Shown: positions 1 to 8,524, counted from the first letter of the stretch. The stretch: 64,000 bases of DNA from an uncultured Verrucomicrobiota bacterium (GCA_937860055.1 CALMBO010000029.1:248001-312000); one strand, 5' to 3'. Notes: generated by a model from the letters alone, not told the origin. Numbers and translations: made by a program.

Positions 1-321
1 CCATTCCCCGGCGGCCAGCGGCGCCGGACGGGGCGTCCCGCCGGCGTCCGCATAGCCGTCGCGCCGCAGTTCCTCCGCAAAGGCGTCGGCGTCCGCCCGG
101 ATTTCCTCCGTCAGCGGGATCTCCGAACGGCGCGCCAAGACCGCGGCGAGATCCCCGGTCTGGGCAGTCCCGTCCATGGCGTTCCAGATCGCCAGCCCCG
201 TGGAATTGACGACCTTTTCCCGCCCCGAATCCGGATCGAAGAGGATGCCGTTGCTTCCCTCCCGGCAGGTGGAGATCCGGGGTTGGCGGCGCCAGTAGAC
301 CGTGGGATCCGCGCAACTCAT
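1..321 (-). CDS. PqqD-like (RRE-fold) protein, C-terminus cut by window edge
   Basis: The first 107 residues are visible, starting at an ATG whose bases overlap the TGA of the upstream sugar dehydratase (ATGA), so the two are translationally coupled. The sequence has the PqqD pattern: a short strand-rich N-terminus, the block VVNSTGLAIWNAMDG at residues 37-51, then two predicted helices with acidic/arginine periodicity (about 56-90) ending in DGY. PqqD-like domains are RiPP recognition elements or peptide chaperones that present a peptide to a modifying enzyme; in some exopolysaccharide loci similar small proteins accompany HPr-kinase-like proteins. The partner must lie beyond position 1. The fold call is from the sequence pattern; a role in polysaccharide production is inference from context. 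Confidence 0.7.
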   Translation of the reverse strand, partial: MSCADPTVYWRRQPRISTCREGSNGILFDPDSGREKVVNSTGLAIWNAMDGTAQTGDLAAVLARRSEIPLTEEIRADADAFAEELRRDGYADAGGTPRPAPLAAGEW

Positions 322-2219
322 GCCGAAGGAGCGTGGTTGGCCGGCGAATACTCCGGCACGATGTCCTTCAGGACCGCCTTGATCTTCGATGCGTCGAAGG
401 TTCCGGCCGCCGCCGACAGGCGGGAAATCTGCTCGCGGATGCGGCGGTCGGGCTCCGCGGAATCCAGATCCATGCCGTTCCGCTTGAGCACCATGATCTT
501 CTCGTGCGCGGTGGCCACGATGCCTTCGCCCTGCGTGATGAGCTCCTCGTAGAGCTTCTCGCCCGGACGCAGGCCGGTATACACGATCTGGATGTCCTGG
601 TCGGGAACCTTGCCCGACAACCGGATCATGTCGCGCGCCATGTCCGCGATCTTCACGGGCGTCCCCATTTCCAGAATGAAGATTTCGCCGCCCTCCCCCA
701 TCGCCCCCGCCTGCAGGATCAGCTGGCAGGCCTCGGGGATCATCATGAAATAGCGCGTCATTTCCGGATGCGTCACCGTCACGGGCCCGCCGGCCTGGAT
801 CTGCTGCCGGAACAGCGGGATCACCGATCCCGAGGATCCCAGGACGTTCCCGAACCGGACGGCCATGAACCGGGTTTTGCCGGGCGCGCGGGACTGGAGC
901 GCGATCTCGGCGACGCGCTTGCTGGCGCCCATCACGTTGGTCGGCCGGACCGCCTTGTCCGTCGAGACCTGCACGAAGCGCTCAACGCCGTACTCCTCCG
1001 CCACGTCCATCAGCGTCAGGCTGCCGGCCACGTTGTTGGCCACGCCTTCCCACGGATTGAGCTCGACCATCGGCACATGCTTGCACGCTGCGGCGTGGAA
1101 CACCGCATGGGGGCGGTACTTGTCGAAGACGTTCGCCATCAGCGCCCGGTCCTGCACCCGGCCCATCACGGTGCGCAGCGCGTCGAAGCGGTTCTCGATC
1201 AGCAGCTCCCGCTCGATCCGGTAGAGGTTGAACTCATTGGCCTCGATCAGCACCAGCGACGCGGGCTTGAACCGCAGGATCTGCCGGCACAGTTCCGAAC
1301 CGATGGATCCGCCGGCCCCCGTCACCGCCACGGTCTTTCCGGTCAGGCAGCGCCCGATCCCCGCGTAATCCAGCTGCACCGGCGGCCGCCCGAGGATATC
1401 CTCGTACTCCACCTCCCGGACGTCGTTCACCGTGACCTTGCCGTCGACCAGCAGCCCCAGCGAAGGCAGCGTCTTGAATGGCAGTCCGGAGGCCTTGCAG
1501 GCGCCCACGACCTGCCTCATCTCCTCGCCCACCACCGAGGGCATGGCGATCAGGATCTCGTCGGCCTGGAAGCGGTTCACGAAAAACAGCAGCTTGTGGA
1601 TCGGCCCGCGCACCGGCACTTCGAGAAGCGTCTGTCCGTGCTTGTGGGAGTCGTCGTCGATGCAGGCCACCACGTCGTAGCGGGATCGGGGATCCCCGTG
1701 GATTTCCCGGATGATGCTTGCCGCCGCATCTCCCGCCCCGATGATCAGGAGCCGCACGTGGCGGACCGGCAGGCTGTCGTCCTCCCCCCGGTCCCAGAAC
1801 TTGAGCAGCGAATGCTTGTTCGTGCCCACGATGCGGATGGCGATCCGGAATCCGCTGCAGAAGAACAGGGTGAAGATGCAGTCCGAGACGAACACCGCCC
1901 GGGAATACCCCATGAACTGCTGGCCGATGGTCAGCGCCGTCATCAGGGTCAACGTGGCCAGGATCGACGCCTTGGCCAGCCGGAGGGCGTCGGGAATGCT
2001 GGTATACCGCCACATGCCGCGATAGACGCCCATGAAGTAGAAGACGATGGCCTTGGTCGGCAGCAGGAACGGCAGGAGGAACCGGATGCGCGCCCATTCC
2101 TGGGGGGGAATGGCAAGGGAGAAGCGAAGACCATAGGCCAGGATCAACGAAGCGGCGAAAAACAGCAGATCCGCCCCGAGGATGATGTAGAAGTTCCGGT
2201 TTTTCAGCTGTTGGAGCAT
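318..2219 (-). CDS. Membrane nucleotide-sugar 4,6-dehydratase/epimerase, CapD/FlaA1/PglF type
   Basis: 633 aa. Four hydrophobic helices occupy about residues 8-130, followed by a CoA-binding-like Rossmann domain (about 155-280) and an extended SDR domain with the NAD motif TGAGGSIGSE (300-309), the STDK block at 419-422 and the M430/K434 pair typical of PglF/FlaA1 UDP-GlcNAc 4,6-dehydratases. Predicted reaction: UDP-GlcNAc to UDP-2-acetamido-2,6-dideoxy-4-keto-hexose at the inner membrane. The PglE-like aminotransferase and initiating sugar transferase 0.5-2 kb upstream fit a bacillosamine-type linkage sugar. The Shine-Dalgarno GGAGG at 2229-2233 lies 9 nt from the ATG but is inside a perfect 9-bp hairpin. 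Some family members are instead annotated as WbpM; the 4,6-dehydratase activity is family knowledge, the exact sugar is inference. Confidence 0.9.
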   Translation of the reverse strand: MLQQLKNRNFYIILGADLLFFAASLILAYGLRFSLAIPPQEWARIRFLLPFLLPTKAIVFYFMGVYRGMWRYTSIPDALRLAKASILATLTLMTALTIGQQFMGYSRAVFVSDCIFTLFFCSGFRIAIRIVGTNKHSLLKFWDRGEDDSLPVRHVRLLIIGAGDAAASIIREIHGDPRSRYDVVACIDDDSHKHGQTLLEVPVRGPIHKLLFFVNRFQADEILIAMPSVVGEEMRQVVGACKASGLPFKTLPSLGLLVDGKVTVNDVREVEYEDILGRPPVQLDYAGIGRCLTGKTVAVTGAGGSIGSELCRQILRFKPASLVLIEANEFNLYRIERELLIENRFDALRTVMGRVQDRALMANVFDKYRPHAVFHAAACKHVPMVELNPWEGVANNVAGSLTLMDVAEEYGVERFVQVSTDKAVRPTNVMGASKRVAEIALQSRAPGKTRFMAVRFGNVLGSSGSVIPLFRQQIQAGGPVTVTHPEMTRYFMMIPEACQLILQAGAMGEGGEIFILEMGTPVKIADMARDMIRLSGKVPDQDIQIVYTGLRPGEKLYEELITQGEGIVATAHEKIMVLKRNGMDLDSAEPDRRIREQISRLSAAAGTFDASKIKAVLKDIVPEYSPANHAPSA

Positions 2220-2226
2220 GGCGTCC

Positions 2227-2247
2227 GGCCTCCCCCAAGGGGAGGCC
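2227..2247 (-). promoter_or_regulatory. Hairpin that buries the ribosome binding site of the sugar dehydratase gene
   Basis: Perfect 9-bp stem (GGCCTCCCC / GGGGAGGCC) with a 3-nt loop. The 3' arm of the transcript contains the GGAGG Shine-Dalgarno sequence of the dehydratase gene, 9 nt before its ATG. In the folded RNA the site would be occluded, suggesting translation is limited or regulated. The structure is seen directly; the regulatory effect is inference. Confidence 0.6.
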
Positions 2248-2249
2248 CA

Positions 2250-2282
2250 TTTCGGTGGAGTATATACCCCCTTCCACCGAAA
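2250..2282. repeat. 10-bp inverted repeat between VanZ and dehydratase genes
   Basis: TTTCGGTGGA (2250-2259) and its exact complement TCCACCGAAA (2273-2282) surround a 13-nt AT-containing loop with TATATA. No U-tract follows on the minus strand, so it is not a typical intrinsic terminator. It could be an attenuating stem-loop or an operator over an internal promoter; it is directly adjacent to the RBS hairpin at 2227-2247. Confidence 0.5.
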
Positions 2283-2295
2283 GGAACGCAGAAAA

Positions 2296-2733
2296 TCATT
2301 TGGTTTTGGTTATGCCCTCCCCCGCCATAACCCTATCCGCGGCAAACCAGAACAGGACCACTCCCGCCAGGTTCGCCCCGGCATCCCCCCAGCTGAACAT
2401 CCGGCCCCCGCCGCTGGCCCACCGCTGCAGATATTCCATCAGCACCCCATAGGCGATTCCCGCCACCGGCAGCCACCGGACCGCCCGCGGCACCTTCCCC
2501 TGCCCCGCCGCCCAGCGGAACAACGCCCCCAGAAGGCCATACATTGCCACATGCATCCACTTGTCGATGCCGGGAATTCCCGAAAGCGAAGGGGGGAAAA
2601 GCCAGGCCGGAAGCAGGGAAAGCACGGCGATCAGGAGGAGATGGCCGGCGCAAATCCCCCGCCGGATCCCCATGGGGCAGGCCCATAGCCAAGCTTTCAG
2701 GCGATTCCAGGACATGGCGGGCGCCGCTCTCAT
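2296..2733 (-). CDS. VanZ-family membrane protein
   Basis: 145 aa with about four hydrophobic segments and the VanZ-like signature DKWMHVAMYGLLGALF (residues about 57-72), where the D-K-x-x-H block follows the first helix. VanZ-like proteins are small integral membrane proteins often found in surface polysaccharide and exosortase clusters; their biochemical activity is not well established. It sits 21 nt downstream of the aminotransferase gene and 76 nt upstream of the dehydratase, so it belongs to the same transcript. An internal ATG at 2715 would shorten it by 6 residues. Confidence 0.8.
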   Translation of the reverse strand: MRAAPAMSWNRLKAWLWACPMGIRRGICAGHLLLIAVLSLLPAWLFPPSLSGIPGIDKWMHVAMYGLLGALFRWAAGQGKVPRAVRWLPVAGIAYGVLMEYLQRWASGGGRMFSWGDAGANLAGVVLFWFAADRVMAGEGITKTK

Positions 2734-2754
2734 GCCGACCAGCAGATCCCCCTC

Positions 2755-3894
2755 TCAGCGTTTGGCAAGCCGCCGGATGATCTGGCACACGCGGTCCAGA
2801 TCCCCATCGGCCATGGCCGTCCCCGAGGGCAGGCAGATCCCCTGGGCGAACAGCCGCTCGCTCACCGCCTCCCGCCCCTTCCAGAAATCGCGCCCGCGGA
2901 ACACCGGCTGCAGATGCATCGGCTTCCACACCGGCCTCGCCTCGATGTTCTCGGCCTCGAGCGCCTCCCTCACCGCATGCGTGTCCGCCCCGAAGGCCGC
3001 CGGATCGATCAGCGCCACCGTCAGCCACCGGTTGCTCCGGCATCCCGCCGCTTCCGGCATGAAGGAAATGCCCGGCAGATCCCCCAGCCGCTGCCGGTAC
3101 CCCTCGAAGATCTCCCGACGGCGGCGGATCCGGTCCTCCAGCACCTCGAGCTGGCCCCGGCCGATGGCCGCCAGGATGTTGCTCATGCGGTAGTTGAATC
3201 CGATTTCCGTGTGCTCGTACCACGGCGCCGGATCGCGCGCCTGCTGCGACAGCTTCCGGGCATGGTCGATCAGCGCCCCGTCATGCGATGCCAGCATCCC
3301 CCCGCCCGAAGTCGTGATGATCTTGTTCCCATTGAACGAAAACACCGCCGCCCAGGCGCCGGATCCCGCATGGCGGCCCTGGCATCGCGCGCCGACCGCT
3401 TCGGCGGAATCGCAGATCACGGGAATCCCGTGGCGATCGCAAACCGCCAGAATCCCCGGCAGGTCGCAGGGCTGCCCGTACAGATCCGTCGGAATCACCG
3501 CCCGGGGCAGCTGGCCGCGCCGCACGGCGGCTTCGATGGCCTGTTCCAGCAGCGCCGGGTCCATGTTCCAGCTCGCCTCGTCGCAATCGATGAACACCGG
3601 CACCGCCCCCTCGAACGTCACCGGCGTGACGCTGCCGATGAACGTCAGCGTCGAGGCCATCACCACGTCGCCGGGCCGGATGCCCATGTGGCGCAGCGCC
3701 AGATGCGTCGCCGCCGTGCCGCTGGACAGCGCCAGGCAATGCGGGATCCCGGTGGCAGCGGAAAATTCCCTCTCGAACGCATCCACCATCGGCCCCAGCG
3801 GCGCGATGTAGTTCGACTCGAAGGCCTGCCGCACGAATTCCTGCTCGCGGCCGCCCATGTGCGGAGGGGATAGGAACAATCTGGGAGTTTTCAT
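2755..3894 (-). CDS. DegT/DnrJ/EryC1 sugar aminotransferase, PglE/EpsN-like
   Basis: 379 aa, PLP-dependent fold type I. The PLP lysine is K191 in FSFNGNKIITTSGGG, the usual block of this family, and the SSGTAATHLAL motif (57-67) binds phosphate. The opening PRLFLSPPHMGG is like EpsN/PglE enzymes, which aminate 4-keto-6-deoxy UDP-sugars to UDP-4-amino sugars using glutamate. The substrate would be supplied by the 4,6-dehydratase in the same operon and the product used by the sugar-1-phosphate transferase just upstream. The start at 3894 (MKTPRLF) is chosen because the family sequence begins there; upstream in-frame sequence overlaps the sugar transferase gene and is not family-like. Confidence 0.88.
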   Translation of the reverse strand: MKTPRLFLSPPHMGGREQEFVRQAFESNYIAPLGPMVDAFEREFSAATGIPHCLALSSGTAATHLALRHMGIRPGDVVMASTLTFIGSVTPVTFEGAVPVFIDCDEASWNMDPALLEQAIEAAVRRGQLPRAVIPTDLYGQPCDLPGILAVCDRHGIPVICDSAEAVGARCQGRHAGSGAWAAVFSFNGNKIITTSGGGMLASHDGALIDHARKLSQQARDPAPWYEHTEIGFNYRMSNILAAIGRGQLEVLEDRIRRRREIFEGYRQRLGDLPGISFMPEAAGCRSNRWLTVALIDPAAFGADTHAVREALEAENIEARPVWKPMHLQPVFRGRDFWKGREAVSERLFAQGICLPSGTAMADGDLDRVCQIIRRLAKR

Positions 3895-3914
3895 CGCTGG
3901 AATCCTTTGCCGAC

Positions 3915-4613
3915 CTAGTAGCGCACGGCTTCCCGTTCCATGCGAGCGAAAAATTCCCCGTATCCCAGCCCCAGCCGGAGATCCCACCCCAGGCGCCGCG
4001 TCAGGAACGGGCATACCGTCGCCAGGATGTAGCCGATGTCGCGCCAGAAATTGCCGCTTTCCAGATACTCCCGGTTGAGGCGCAGCTTCTCGGGATAGAC
4101 CACCTCGTCGTTGAACGCCCGGGGATTCCGCGCCAGCGCCAGCAGGCGCTCCTCCTCGCGGAACAGCAGGGTGGCCGGCCCCGTGATGCCCGGAAGCAGC
4201 TCCAGCACCTTCCGGTCCTCGCCTTGCAGCCGGTCGGCATAGCCGGGCACGTCGGGCCGCGGGCCGACCAGCGACATCCGGCCCGTCAGCACGTTCCAAA
4301 GCTGCGGCAACTCATCCAGCTTGGTCCGGCGCAGGAGGCGCCCGACCGGCGTCACGCGGGGATCTTCCGCCGTGGTGACGGATCCCTGCGCATGGGCTCC
4401 CACCCCCATCGTCCGGAACTTGGCGCACCGGAACAAACGCCCGCGCCGCCCCACCCGGTCCTGGATGAACAGCGCGGGGCCGGGCGAGGTCGCCCGCACC
4501 GCCACCGCCACGGCGAGCATGAGCGGCGACAGCACGACCAGTCCCGCCAGGGCGGCGGAAAAATCCAACAGCCGCTTCGGAAGCCGCCAGGACATGGGAA
4601 TGCCGCGGTTCAT
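3915..4613 (-). CDS. Initiating sugar-1-phosphate transferase (bacterial sugar transferase, PglC/WcaJ family)
   Basis: 232 aa. One N-terminal hydrophobic helix (about 16-38) is followed by the polyprenyl-phosphate sugar transferase domain with FRCAKFRTM, the TKLDELPQLWNVL catalytic block (conserved D-E pair) and SLVGPRPDVPGY. These enzymes transfer sugar-1-phosphate from UDP-sugar to undecaprenyl phosphate at the inner membrane and start the lipid-linked repeat unit. It is close in size to the minimal PglC-type enzymes and lacks the multi-helix N-terminal domain of WbaP/WcaJ. The neighbouring aminotransferase and dehydratase suggest its donor is a 4-amino-4,6-dideoxy sugar. Confidence 0.9.
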   Translation of the reverse strand: MNRGIPMSWRLPKRLLDFSAALAGLVVLSPLMLAVAVAVRATSPGPALFIQDRVGRRGRLFRCAKFRTMGVGAHAQGSVTTAEDPRVTPVGRLLRRTKLDELPQLWNVLTGRMSLVGPRPDVPGYADRLQGEDRKVLELLPGITGPATLLFREEERLLALARNPRAFNDEVVYPEKLRLNREYLESGNFWRDIGYILATVCPFLTRRLGWDLRLGLGYGEFFARMEREAVRY

Positions 4614-4622
4614 CGCACTCCG

Positions 4623-5468
4623 TCAAAAGGCGGGCTCATGCGCCGGCCAGTCCGGCCGCTCCGCCACCTCGATGGCCAGGGTGGTTTCGAATTCCCGCAG
4701 CATCCGGCGGAACTTGCCTTCGAATCCCCGCCGGCCCAGCCCCTGGTGCAGCCGCGTCTTCAGCGGCAGGGAATAGCCCAGATGCGCGAATTCGTCCGGA
4801 TCGAACTCGTAGGGATGGCAGTAGGCCATGAAAACCTCGCCGGCCAGCACCGTCCGCTCGATCGCCCAGCGGATGGCCGGAAACGGCAGCAGCCGGTGGT
4901 ATCCCCCCCCCGCCACCGGGAATCGCCGGCCCAATCCCTTCAGCGTCGCCACCGGAAGCTCCGCCAGGCTCCGGCCCGCCGACAAGGACAGCCGAACCGG
5001 CTGGGCCGGGAACCCGGGCACCCCGAAGCGCGCCAGGACCGCCGGATTGATGCTGGCGTCATAGGCGAATCCTTCTTCCGCCAGGATGTCGAACGCCCAC
5101 AGGGATTCCTTCATGATCGAAAAATCCGGCGCGCGGTAGCCGCGCACCGGCTGGCCGGTCAATTGCTCCAGCTGCGCCTTGGAACGCCGCACGTCTTCGC
5201 GGAACTGCACCGGCGACAGCCGGAACACGTCCACGTGCCCGAACCCGTGCGAAGCCACCTCGTGGCCTTCGGCCGCGATCCGCTTCACGCAACCCGGAAA
5301 TTTCTCCGCGAATTTCCCGAGGACGAAGCACGTCGCCCTGGCCTTCTCTTCGGCCAGCACATCGAGCACCCTCTCCATGTTGGGCCCCGCCCGGTCGGAA
5401 ATCGGCATGTCCGTGTCCAGGGTGGACTGCGCCCAATCCTCGACATCCACGGTGCAAACCAAGGGCAT
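4623..5468 (-). CDS. Polysaccharide deacetylase with DUF3473-like C-terminus (exopolysaccharide-locus type)
   Basis: 281 aa. The NodB-type site is visible: DVEDW near the N-terminus (D8-D11 region), HEVASHGFGH for the metal histidines, then RAPDFSI. The C-terminal half has GGGYHRLLPF and the AYCHPYEFDPDE block, the DUF3473 signature of deacetylases in exosortase/PEP-CTERM exopolysaccharide loci. It probably removes N-acetyl groups from the nascent polysaccharide. No signal peptide is evident, so the site of action is uncertain. Start chosen at 5468 (MPLVCTVDVEDW), the usual family N-terminus, 2 nt from the upstream stop. Confidence 0.9.
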   Translation of the reverse strand: MPLVCTVDVEDWAQSTLDTDMPISDRAGPNMERVLDVLAEEKARATCFVLGKFAEKFPGCVKRIAAEGHEVASHGFGHVDVFRLSPVQFREDVRRSKAQLEQLTGQPVRGYRAPDFSIMKESLWAFDILAEEGFAYDASINPAVLARFGVPGFPAQPVRLSLSAGRSLAELPVATLKGLGRRFPVAGGGYHRLLPFPAIRWAIERTVLAGEVFMAYCHPYEFDPDEFAHLGYSLPLKTRLHQGLGRRGFEGKFRRMLREFETTLAIEVAERPDWPAHEPAF

Positions 5469-5470
5469 GC

Positions 5471-7264
5471 CTACTTCTCCTGCAAATCCACTTCGACCTT
5501 TTGTCCGGAGCGCACCGAAACGAGCACCGTGGCGCGGCGGCCGTCCCCGCGCTCCACGTCCACCGGCACGCGCTCGAAATCCGCGTCGCTCCCGTTCTCC
5601 ACCACGAGGCGCGCGCCGGCCAGCGCGACCGTCACCCGGCGCGTCTGCGGGCTCAGCACCTCGCGCCAATACTTGCCGACGCCGAAAAGCGTGTCGATGA
5701 AAAATTCGCCATGGAAACCGGTCAGCGCGGAACGGATCACGTGTTCGGTAAACCGCGCGCACGCCGGTCCCTCCCACTGGCGCATGTGCTGGTGGCACAT
5801 GAAGACCATCGGCCGCCCCAGGCGCCGCGCGCGGTGCATCCAGAACCGCAGCATCGCATGGTGGTGCACGTGCTGGGGATCCGGCGGATAGCGCGACGTC
5901 AGCTCCACGGCGTCCGTGCCGCCCGGATGGTGCGGCGGCGGCTGGAACAGGACGTTGTCGCGCGCGCGGATGTCGGAGCCGCTCAGCACCTCGCAGCCGG
6001 CCGTTTCCGCGGCCCGCGCCGTATCGGCGTCGTTGCAGCGTCCGGGCTTCGCCCAGGAACGCGGCACGAAATCCAGCAGCCGCCTGCACCAGCGCGCGGC
6101 CTCGAGGATGTTGTCGCGCTGCTCGCCGAACGACGACGCGTCGGCCCCCACCCAGGGATACCGCCCCGCGCCCATCCTGGCGTGCGATGTCCAGCCGTTC
6201 TCGGCCGCCGCCGCCGCCGCCGTGTCGTAGTGCAGGTGACCGTGGTTTCCCAATTCCATCACGAAGGGTTTTCCGGCGCCTTGTGCCGGATAAGGGCAGG
6301 CGTGGCGCAAATCGACGTTTCCGCGCAGCCATTGGATGAAACGCGGGATTTCCGCCGCACCGTGGTCGCGGCCGTCGTGCGCCGCCCACGCGCGCGCCGC
6401 TTCTTCGTCGAACGAGAGCCGCGTGGAGAGGCACATCGTCTGCGGGAACGCGTAGCGCGCGGCCAGGCCCAGCGTCGTTTCCAGCCCGGCGATGGACTGC
6501 CGCGTGAGCGTGTCGTAAAGGTCCATGTCGCCGCGCCAGAGGAATGCGCTGCGCCGGCCGCCGGGATAGCGCGCGATTCCCGCCCGAACCGGCGGCGCCT
6601 CCGCCGCCGAGCGGCAGCCGCCATGCGTCATCTCGAGACGACGCACCGGCCGCCCCTCTTCTTCCACGATGATGGCCAAGGCGCCGCTTCCGGTCGAGGC
6701 CGCCGGCCGCAGCGTCCAGCGGAAGCGCGCGACGCTCCCGGCGGCCAGCGGTTCCGGGGCGTGTCCGGCGGCGCCTTCCTGCCGCCAATGCTCCGGCGCT
6801 TCCAGCCGCACCTTCACGCGGCGGCCCGGCAGCGCCGGGGCCGGATTCCCCACGACCAGTTCCACATCGAACGGCACGCCCGTCCAGAGCGTACCCAGGT
6901 CGCCGCGCGGCCAGCGGGAAACGAACGGGGCCTCCACCGTCAAAATCAGGCCATCGGGAACGGGACCCGCGACGAGGCGCCGTTCCCGGCGGCGATTGGC
7001 GAATTCCAGCGCGACCAGCGCCGCACCCAGCGCCTCGACCGCGATCCACGGCAATCCGCCCCACGCCAGCAGCGCCAGCCCGAGCGCGGCCGATGCGGCT
7101 TCCAATCCGAACCGGCCAATGCCCAGTTTCTTCGGGAACGTTTCCCAGAAGACGTTGGCCAGATACATCGCCCACCCCGCCCGTCCGCGCGCCAGGAAGA
7201 ACATCCGGGCCAGCGCCGCCAACGCGAACAAAGCGCCTCCGGCCATGAGCGGCAGGATGTTCAT
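5471..7264 (-). CDS. Membrane protein with NodB-like metal site, unknown function (paralogue A)
   Basis: 597 aa, not a family I can name. Order: hydrophobic helices (about 4-25, 31-40 and 53-90), a strand-rich Ig/CARDB-like region (about 105-225), a catalytic-looking domain with WRGDMDLYD (243-251) and GNHGHLH (339-345), a later CHQHM histidine block, and a strand-rich C-terminus. The D-x-D plus HGHLH arrangement resembles the metal site of NodB polysaccharide deacetylases, so a periplasmic glycan deacetylase or esterase is plausible. It is paralogous to the 618-aa protein at 9547-11403: WRGD(M/N)DLYD, GNHGHLH, NGWTSHAR and EQRDNI are shared. Its ATG overlaps the glycosyltransferase TGA (ATGA). 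Function is inference. Confidence 0.8.
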   Translation of the reverse strand: MNILPLMAGGALFALAALARMFFLARGRAGWAMYLANVFWETFPKKLGIGRFGLEAASAALGLALLAWGGLPWIAVEALGAALVALEFANRRRERRLVAGPVPDGLILTVEAPFVSRWPRGDLGTLWTGVPFDVELVVGNPAPALPGRRVKVRLEAPEHWRQEGAAGHAPEPLAAGSVARFRWTLRPAASTGSGALAIIVEEEGRPVRRLEMTHGGCRSAAEAPPVRAGIARYPGGRRSAFLWRGDMDLYDTLTRQSIAGLETTLGLAARYAFPQTMCLSTRLSFDEEAARAWAAHDGRDHGAAEIPRFIQWLRGNVDLRHACPYPAQGAGKPFVMELGNHGHLHYDTAAAAAAENGWTSHARMGAGRYPWVGADASSFGEQRDNILEAARWCRRLLDFVPRSWAKPGRCNDADTARAAETAGCEVLSGSDIRARDNVLFQPPPHHPGGTDAVELTSRYPPDPQHVHHHAMLRFWMHRARRLGRPMVFMCHQHMRQWEGPACARFTEHVIRSALTGFHGEFFIDTLFGVGKYWREVLSPQTRRVTVALAGARLVVENGSDADFERVPVDVERGDGRRATVLVSVRSGQKVEVDLQEK

Positions 7265-8511
7265 TGGAACGGATCCCATGCCGGCAGGCGGGCGGCTTCC
7301 CCGCGCGCCGTTGCTTCGATGACGTCGGCATAGCGGTTCAGAACGTCGGTTTGGCGCAAATGCGCCGCGAGAAACCGCTGGCCCGCCTCGCCCATCTCCC
7401 GGCCGCGCGCGGGATGGTCCGCCACCTCCACGATGGCTTGCGCCAGCGCCCCGGAATCGAAGGTCGGCACGACCACGCCCGCGCCGATGCGCCGGATCAA
7501 ATCCGCCTGCACGCCTTCCAGGGATGCCAGCACCGGCCGGCGCGAACCGAGATAGTCGATGAACTTGTTTTCGAAATAGATGTGGATCAGCGGGCTGCGG
7601 AACAGCGACATCAGCGCCGCATCCGCTCCCGCCAGGATGGCCGGCACCTGCGTCCGCGGCACCGGTTCGTGGAAATGGACATTGTCCAGCCCGAGTTCCT
7701 TCGCCAGCGCCTGCGCCTTGGGCAGGCTTTGCCCATAGCCGAACAGATCGATGCGGATGTCCGGACGCGACTTCAGGAACGCGCCGGCGCGCACGAGGGT
7801 CTCGGCGGCGGTCACTTCGGTCACCGAACCCGTGTAGACCGCCGTGAATTGCCGGTCCCAGCCGTATTGCGCGCGAATCCGTTCGCGGGTTCCGGGCGCC
7901 AGCCGGAAGAATTCCTCGTCGTAGCTGTTGGGAAACAGGTCCAGCCGGTCGGCGGGGACGCCTTTTTTCAGCAGCTCGATCTTGAGGCCGGGCGTCAGGG
8001 TCACCACCCGGTCCGCCCCGAAGTAGAGGGAACGCGCCATGGCCTGCAGCGGCACCGCCTGCCAGGGGGCGATGGCCTTCTTGACCACGAGGGCATCCGG
8101 CCACAGGTCGCGGATCTCCAGCAGGAAAGGCTTCCGCCAGCGCCGGGCCAGCCGCATCGCCGCCACTCCGCCGAACAGCGGCTGGATGGTGGCCATCACG
8201 ACATCCGGCGCCTCCCGCCCCCGGAAAGATCCATAGGCCGACCAGGCGAACCGGCCATAGGTCTTGAGGCGGTTGGCCAGGCTCGCGCGCAACCCGCGCG
8301 GTACCGGCAGGCGATGCACCCGGATGCTCCCCCCTCCGATAACATCGATGGATTCTTCCGGCTCGGTCTGCTCGTTGTAGGCATTGAGGTCGCACGCCAC
8401 CACCTCCACGGCGTGACCGCGCGCGGCCAGCCGCTGGACCAGATCGCGCGGCTGCCGCGGTCCCGGCGCTTCCGGACCTGCGTAGAATTGATGGACGTAT
8501 AAAATGCGCAT
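7261..8511 (-). CDS. Glycosyltransferase family 4 (GT-B), WbuB-like
   Basis: 416 aa. The N-terminal Rossmann half starts MRILYVHQFY and contains the EIRDLWPDALV block typical of WbuB/WcaI-like family 4 transferases; the C-terminal half has the HEPVPRTQVPAILAGADAAL and ENKFIDYLGSRRPVLAS donor-binding blocks. It would transfer a sugar from a nucleotide donor to the lipid-linked repeat at the cytoplasmic face. The start at 8511 begins exactly at the canonical N-terminal strand. It is coupled at its end to the paralogue A gene and follows the FemAB-like gene by 13 nt. Confidence 0.88.
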   Translation of the reverse strand: MRILYVHQFYAGPEAPGPRQPRDLVQRLAARGHAVEVVACDLNAYNEQTEPEESIDVIGGGSIRVHRLPVPRGLRASLANRLKTYGRFAWSAYGSFRGREAPDVVMATIQPLFGGVAAMRLARRWRKPFLLEIRDLWPDALVVKKAIAPWQAVPLQAMARSLYFGADRVVTLTPGLKIELLKKGVPADRLDLFPNSYDEEFFRLAPGTRERIRAQYGWDRQFTAVYTGSVTEVTAAETLVRAGAFLKSRPDIRIDLFGYGQSLPKAQALAKELGLDNVHFHEPVPRTQVPAILAGADAALMSLFRSPLIHIYFENKFIDYLGSRRPVLASLEGVQADLIRRIGAGVVVPTFDSGALAQAIVEVADHPARGREMGEAGQRFLAAHLRQTDVLNRYADVIEATARGEAARLPAWDPFQ

Positions 8512-8524
8512 GCGGCGTGAATCC

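Noticed and set aside
333-2330. Long plus-strand open frame of 665 codons
   Set aside because: It is antisense to the dehydratase, has arginine/glutamine/histidine-rich composition typical of a GC-rich shadow frame and no domain pattern.
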